In this document: one piece after another, positions 60,590 through 64,000 of the stretch
Layout of the letters: each line of letters starts with the position of its first letter
How positions within the stretch are numbered: position 1 is the stretch's first letter
NCBI GenBank assembly: GCA_021786375.1
Contig: JAJYNL010000106.1
Span: forward strand, 1 to 64,000
Length of the DNA: 64,000 nucleotides
Reading direction: 5' to 3'
Source: Actinomycetes bacterium
GTDB lineage: Bacteria; Actinomycetota; Acidimicrobiia; Acidimicrobiales; Acidimicrobiaceae
The notes under the pieces: generated by a model
Seen by the model: only the letters and a program-made list of their open reading frames with translations
Told to the model about the DNA's origin: nothing
The model's database searches: none
Program-made: the position numbers and the translations under genes

Positions 60590-60624
60590 AGCCCGGGGTG
60601 AATCTCCAAAATCGCCCCGGGGCT
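60590..60624 (-). terminator. Hairpin downstream of serA
   Basis: AGCCCGGGG and CCCCGGGGCT can pair (one bulge) around a 16-nt loop about 20 nt behind the serA stop. On the minus strand a short T-run (TTTT) lies inside the loop rather than after the stem. Confidence 0.4.
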
Positions 60625-60644
60625 AGGTAGCTGGGCCACCCTTG

Positions 60645-62216
60645 TCACTCGGTGCAGGTGACCGCCTTCGCATAGATGATCCCGGGCGCCGCGGAGATCT
60701 CCGCCATCACCTCGGGCGTAGCCGCCGCCGAGAGGGAGAGCACCATGAGCGCGGTAGCGCCGTCATCGGAGGGGCCAACGGCCATGGAGGAGATGGAGTA
60801 GCCTGCATCCCCCAGGATCATCCCCACCAAGCCGATCTTTCCGGGGGCGTCGTCGTTGCGGACCACCAGCATGTACTGTGCGGGCGGAATCTCCACCCTG
60901 TGGCCATCGATCATTACGATCCTGGCCTCCTTCGAGGCTCCAGCCACTGTGGCCGACACCTGGTGGTGGGTCGAGGTCAGCGTGAGCAGGCTGACGTAGT
61001 CCTTCGAGGTCTCGTTGAAGCTCTCGCGTACCTCGAGCCCTCGCTCCTCGGCGATCTGCGGGGCGTTCACGTAGGACACGGGCTCGTTGGTGCCGGCGCC
61101 GAAGATTCCCTTCAGGGCGGAGAGCTTTAGCAGCCGGGTGTCCCCTCCGGCCAGCTGCCCCTGATACTCGATCTCAACGCTTTCGGGGAGCCCGCCCTCG
61201 AGCGATCCCAGGAAGCGCCCGAGCGCCTCGGCGACGGCGAGATAGGGCTTCACCTGCTCGGGGACCTCGGCCGCATTCACGTTCACGGCGAAAGGAACGA
61301 AGTCGCCGGCGAAGGCCAGACGAAGCTGCTCCGCGATGGTCACCCCCGCCTTGTCCTGGGCCTCGGCCGTGCTCGCTCCCAGGTGCGGGGTCACCACCAC
61401 GTTGGGCAGTTCGAACAGGGGAGAGGTGGTGCAGGGCTCGCTCGCAAATACGTCGAGTGCGGCGCCACCGAGGCGTCCGGCGACGATTGCCTCGTAGAGG
61501 GCTTCCTCGTCGACGATCCCACCTCGGGCGACGTTGATGATCCTGGCGTTCGGCTTCGCCTTGGCGAGTGCTTCCTTGCCGATCAGGCCTGCGGTCTCCT
61601 TGCTCTTGGGCAGGTGGACGGTGACGAAGTCCGAGACGGTCATGAGCTCATTCAGGTCCATCATCTCCACGCCCATCTGCTTGGCGCGCTCCTTGGCGAT
61701 GTAGGGGTCGTAGGCGACCAGCTTCATGCCGAAGGCGAGCGCCCGCTGTGCGACGAGGGCGCCGATGCGTCCGAGGCCGACGATTCCAAGGACCTTGCCG
61801 TATAGCTCAACGCCTTCCCACTTGGAGCGCTCCCACTTCCCGTTCACCAGCGCCGCATGTGCTTGGGGCACGTTGCGCGCCTGGGCCAGGAGAAGTGCGA
61901 CGGTGAGCTCGGCCGCAGAAAGGATGTTGGATTGTGGCGCGTTCACCACCATCACCCCCCTTTTTGTGGCATAATTCACGTCCACGTTGTCCAGGCCGAT
62001 ACCGGCACGGCCGACCACTACCAAGTCAGTGGCCGCGTCGATTACCTCCTGGGTCACCTTGGTTGCGGAGCGGATTATCAGCCCCTCGGCTCCGCGCACC
62101 GCACGGAGGAACTCCTCGGAAGAGAGGCCGAGCTGGACGTCCACGAGGTGGCCGTCTGCTCTGAGCAGGTCGAGCCCGCTCTCGGCTATCTCTTCGGTGA
62201 CCAGAATCCTTGCCAT
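60645..62216 (-). CDS. serA: D-3-phosphoglycerate dehydrogenase
   Basis: First step of serine synthesis: 3-phosphoglycerate to 3-phosphohydroxypyruvate with NAD+. The long type I form of Actinobacteria. The catalytic and NAD domain carries GRAGIGLDNVDVNYAT, LGIVGLGRIGALVAQRALAFG, INVARGGIVDEEALYEA and the catalytic His in VVTPHLGASTAEAQ. An intervening domain (about 315-440) and a C-terminal ACT domain (YMLVVRNDDAPGKIGLVGMILGD) for serine feedback follow. Length is 523 aa. Divergent from the DUF805 gene. Confidence 0.96.
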   Translation of the reverse strand: MARILVTEEIAESGLDLLRADGHLVDVQLGLSSEEFLRAVRGAEGLIIRSATKVTQEVIDAATDLVVVGRAGIGLDNVDVNYATKRGVMVVNAPQSNILSAAELTVALLLAQARNVPQAHAALVNGKWERSKWEGVELYGKVLGIVGLGRIGALVAQRALAFGMKLVAYDPYIAKERAKQMGVEMMDLNELMTVSDFVTVHLPKSKETAGLIGKEALAKAKPNARIINVARGGIVDEEALYEAIVAGRLGGAALDVFASEPCTTSPLFELPNVVVTPHLGASTAEAQDKAGVTIAEQLRLAFAGDFVPFAVNVNAAEVPEQVKPYLAVAEALGRFLGSLEGGLPESVEIEYQGQLAGGDTRLLKLSALKGIFGAGTNEPVSYVNAPQIAEERGLEVRESFNETSKDYVSLLTLTSTHHQVSATVAGASKEARIVMIDGHRVEIPPAQYMLVVRNDDAPGKIGLVGMILGDAGYSISSMAVGPSDDGATALMVLSLSAAATPEVMAEISAAPGIIYAKAVTCTE

Positions 62217-62400
62217 TTAATTCTCCCGGGGGCTAGGTCGTGTGCGCTAAATTCGGGCTGGTGGGGAGGCCCAAGCCGGGGACCTGACGCGGATTCCGGC
62301 TTTGACACCAGCCTAACTGACGAGGCGCGCTTGGCGGAAGGCATGCTTGCCCTCCCGGGCCCGATGGCGCCTGCGGGCAAGCTCGAAGACGGAGGTGGGT

Positions 62401-62754
62401 ATGGTCGGTCTGGCGGTGCGCAGCGTGCTGGGGCAGTACGCCACTTTCTCAGGAAGGGCAAGCAGGGCCGAGTACTGGTGGTACACCCTCGCCTCGCTGC
62501 TCGCGCTGGCCGCGATCGACTATCTGCTTGGCGGGAGCCGTCTCGGGGCCGTCCTGATTCTCCTGCTGGATCTGGCGCTCATAGTTCCCGGGCTGGCCGT
62601 GACAGTCCGGAGGCTGCACGACACGGGCCGCAGCGGCGGGTGGATTTTCTTCAACCTCGTGCCTCTGGTGGGGTGGATCGTCGTCCTGGTCATGCTGGCC
62701 TCGCGTGGGGAAGCGGGGGACAACCGTTATGGCGCCCCCCATCCGCTCACCTGA
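62401..62754 (+). CDS. DUF805 membrane protein
   Basis: 117 aa. It begins with the family hallmark QYATFSGRASRAEYWWYTL. Three to four membrane segments follow, with the conserved PGLAVTVRRLHDTGRSGGW and the ending ASRGEAGDNRYGAPHP. Function is unknown. The ATG at 62401 is preceded by GGAGG. Ten nt before the convergent aminotransferase end. Confidence 0.92.
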   Translation: MVGLAVRSVLGQYATFSGRASRAEYWWYTLASLLALAAIDYLLGGSRLGAVLILLLDLALIVPGLAVTVRRLHDTGRSGGWIFFNLVPLVGWIVVLVMLASRGEAGDNRYGAPHPLT

Positions 62755-62763
62755 GGGTCGCAG

Positions 62764-63978
62764 CTATCCGGCCTGCTCGACCAGCTTGGCGACGCGCTTG
62801 ATGCCCTCTTCGATGTCAGCATCCGAGAGCGCATAGGAAAGCCTGAAAAAGCCCGGCGTTCCGAATGCCTCGCCCGGGACAACCGCGACCTTGGCCTGAT
62901 CGAGGATGACTGCCGCCAGTTCGCTGGAGTTGGTCGGCCTGGTGCCCGAGTAGTCGCGCGCCACAAGCCCGCCCACTTCGGGATAGGTATAGAAGGCACC
63001 TTCGGGCATGGGGCAGACCACTCCGGGTATGTCGCGAAGTAGCGATACGATCAGCCGGCGCCGGCGGTCGAAGGCTAGGCGCATCACCTCCACCTCGGAC
63101 TGGTCGCCGGTGAGTGCGGCGATGACCGCGCGCTGGGCGATGTTGTTTACGTTGGAAGTGCTTTGAGATTGCAGGTTGATGGCTCCGGTGACCACGTCTT
63201 TTGGCCCGACCATCCAGCCAACCCGCCATCCGGTCATGGCATAGGTCTTGGCGACGCCGTTGACGATCACCGTGTAATCCATACCGCGGGGGTCCACGGT
63301 GGCGATCGAGGTGGAGGCGGCTTCGTCGTAGACCAGGTGCTCGTAGATCTCGTCGGCGAGGACCCAAAGGCCCTGCTCGGCCGCGAAGGCCGCGACGGCC
63401 TCCGTCTCGGCACGGCTGTAGACCGCTCCCGTCGGGTTGGAGGGCGAAACGAAGAGCAACACCTTGGTGCGGGGGCTCAAGTGGCGTTCGAAGTCGGCCG
63501 GGGAGACCTTGTATCCGGAGGAGACGGAGGAGGGCACGAAGACCGGGACCCCTCCGGCCAGGCGAATGGCCTCGGGATAGGTGGTCCAGTATGGCTCGGG
63601 TACGAGGACTTCGTCCCCGGGGTCAAGCAGCGTCGCGAAAGCGTTGTAAATGGCGTGCTTCCCGCCATTGGTCACCAGGACCTGGGAAGGCTCGATTGCC
63701 AGGCCGGAGTCGCGCAATGTCTTTGCGGCTATCGCCTCGCGCAACTCGGGAAGGCCGGCGGTGGGGGTGTAGCGGTGGTTCTTGGGATCGGCGCATGCCC
63801 TGGCAGCGGCCTCTACGATGAAGGGTGGAGTTGGGAAGTCAGGCTCCCCCGCGCCGAAACCGATGACGTCGACTCCCGCCGCTTTCAGGGCCTTTGCCTT
63901 CGCATCGATGGCAAGAGTCGCAGACTCAGCGACGGACGCCACGCGGGCGGAGATGCGCACCCTGCTCTCTGTGGTCAC
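62764..63978 (-). CDS. aspC: Aspartate-type aminotransferase (class I, subgroup Ib)
   Basis: PLP-dependent transamination, most likely of aspartate with 2-oxoglutarate. Features are [18 protein letters not shown], the [11 protein letters not shown] helix, [22 protein letters not shown], the PLP lysine in [17 protein letters not shown] and the C-terminal Arg in [10 protein letters not shown]. Length is 404 aa. The start is GTG with AGGAGG upstream. Prephenate or glutamate specificity is possible in this subgroup. Confidence 0.9.
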   Translation of the reverse strand: MTTESRVRISARVASVAESATLAIDAKAKALKAAGVDVIGFGAGEPDFPTPPFIVEAAARACADPKNHRYTPTAGLPELREAIAAKTLRDSGLAIEPSQVLVTNGGKHAIYNAFATLLDPGDEVLVPEPYWTTYPEAIRLAGGVPVFVPSSVSSGYKVSPADFERHLSPRTKVLLFVSPSNPTGAVYSRAETEAVAAFAAEQGLWVLADEIYEHLVYDEAASTSIATVDPRGMDYTVIVNGVAKTYAMTGWRVGWMVGPKDVVTGAINLQSQSTSNVNNIAQRAVIAALTGDQSEVEVMRLAFDRRRRLIVSLLRDIPGVVCPMPEGAFYTYPEVGGLVARDYSGTRPTNSSELAAVILDQAKVAVVPGEAFGTPGFFRLSYALSDADIEEGIKRVAKLVEQAG

Positions 63979-64000
63979 CGGAACCTCCTGAACTGAAACG

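Overview
The window is a high-GC, gene-dense bacterial chromosome segment. Its backbone matches a conserved actinobacterial neighbourhood. Read on the minus strand from right to left, thrS, a HIT hydrolase, a CDP-alcohol phosphatidyltransferase (pgsA), an acyltransferase, a PimA-type mannosyltransferase, pdxS, pdxT, yebC, ruvC-ruvA-ruvB, yajC, secD, secF and relA follow the order known from Mycobacterium tuberculosis. Interspersed genes differ from mycobacteria: an EF-G-like GTPase, an MFS exporter, an inactive M48-like protein and queuosine genes. A secreted CAP protein carries the 'YWLVAKDGG' repeat, and F420- and mycothiol-type genes are present. From these I infer a deep-branching actinobacterium, probably Acidimicrobiia. 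No rRNA, convincing tRNA, CRISPR array or prophage was seen.

Layout. 0-7 kb: relA, secF, secD, yajC and tgt, all on the minus strand. 7.1-13.8 kb: a beta-ketoadipate island. It has an IclR-type regulator, a promoter with two palindromic operators, a frameshifted pobA pseudogene, intact pcaI-pcaJ-pcaF, a C-terminal remnant of pcaB, and an intact fused pcaD/pcaC (pcaL). 13.8-15.7 kb: preQ0 transporter, queF and queC. 15.8-22.8 kb: a penicillin-acylase-type Ntn hydrolase overlapping a small membrane protein gene, a P-type cation ATPase and queA. 22.8-29.9 kb: mmsA, a class III aminotransferase and a divergent MocR regulator, a CBS protein, an ABC-2 exporter pair and an orphan membrane protein. 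29.9-35 kb: ruvBAC, peroxiredoxin, yebC, pdxT and pdxS. 35-46 kb: a DUF3048 lipoprotein, the M48-like protein, phosphatidylinositol-mannoside-type lipid genes, EF-G-like, HIT and thrS. 46-49 kb: an MshC-like ligase, F420:NADP reductase and an InhA-type enoyl reductase. 49-58.6 kb: two unknown proteins, an AddA/AddB-like helicase-nuclease pair and the CAP/repeat secreted protein. 58.7-60.6 kb: an IS1634-type insertion sequence. 60.6-64 kb: serA, a DUF805 protein and an aspartate-type aminotransferase.

How the genes work together. Tgt, QueA, QueF, QueC and a YhhQ-type transporter make up most of a queuosine pathway spread over three loci. RuvABC and the AddAB-like pair serve recombination. SecD, SecF and YajC serve protein export. 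PgsA, the acyltransferase and the GT4 mannosyltransferase probably make mannosylated inositol phospholipids. The most striking observation is the half-dead aromatic pathway: the 4-hydroxybenzoate/protocatechuate-specific genes (pobA, pcaB) are rotting and pcaGH is absent. The shared lower pathway (PcaD half of PcaL, PcaIJ, PcaF) is intact, which suggests it now serves another branch such as catechol. Other points worth a second look are a pdxT without a normal start codon, lying in frame behind the pdxS stop; an M48 homologue whose HEXXH has become RELVK; and an AddB-like protein lacking a Walker A motif and one expected Fe-S cysteine.
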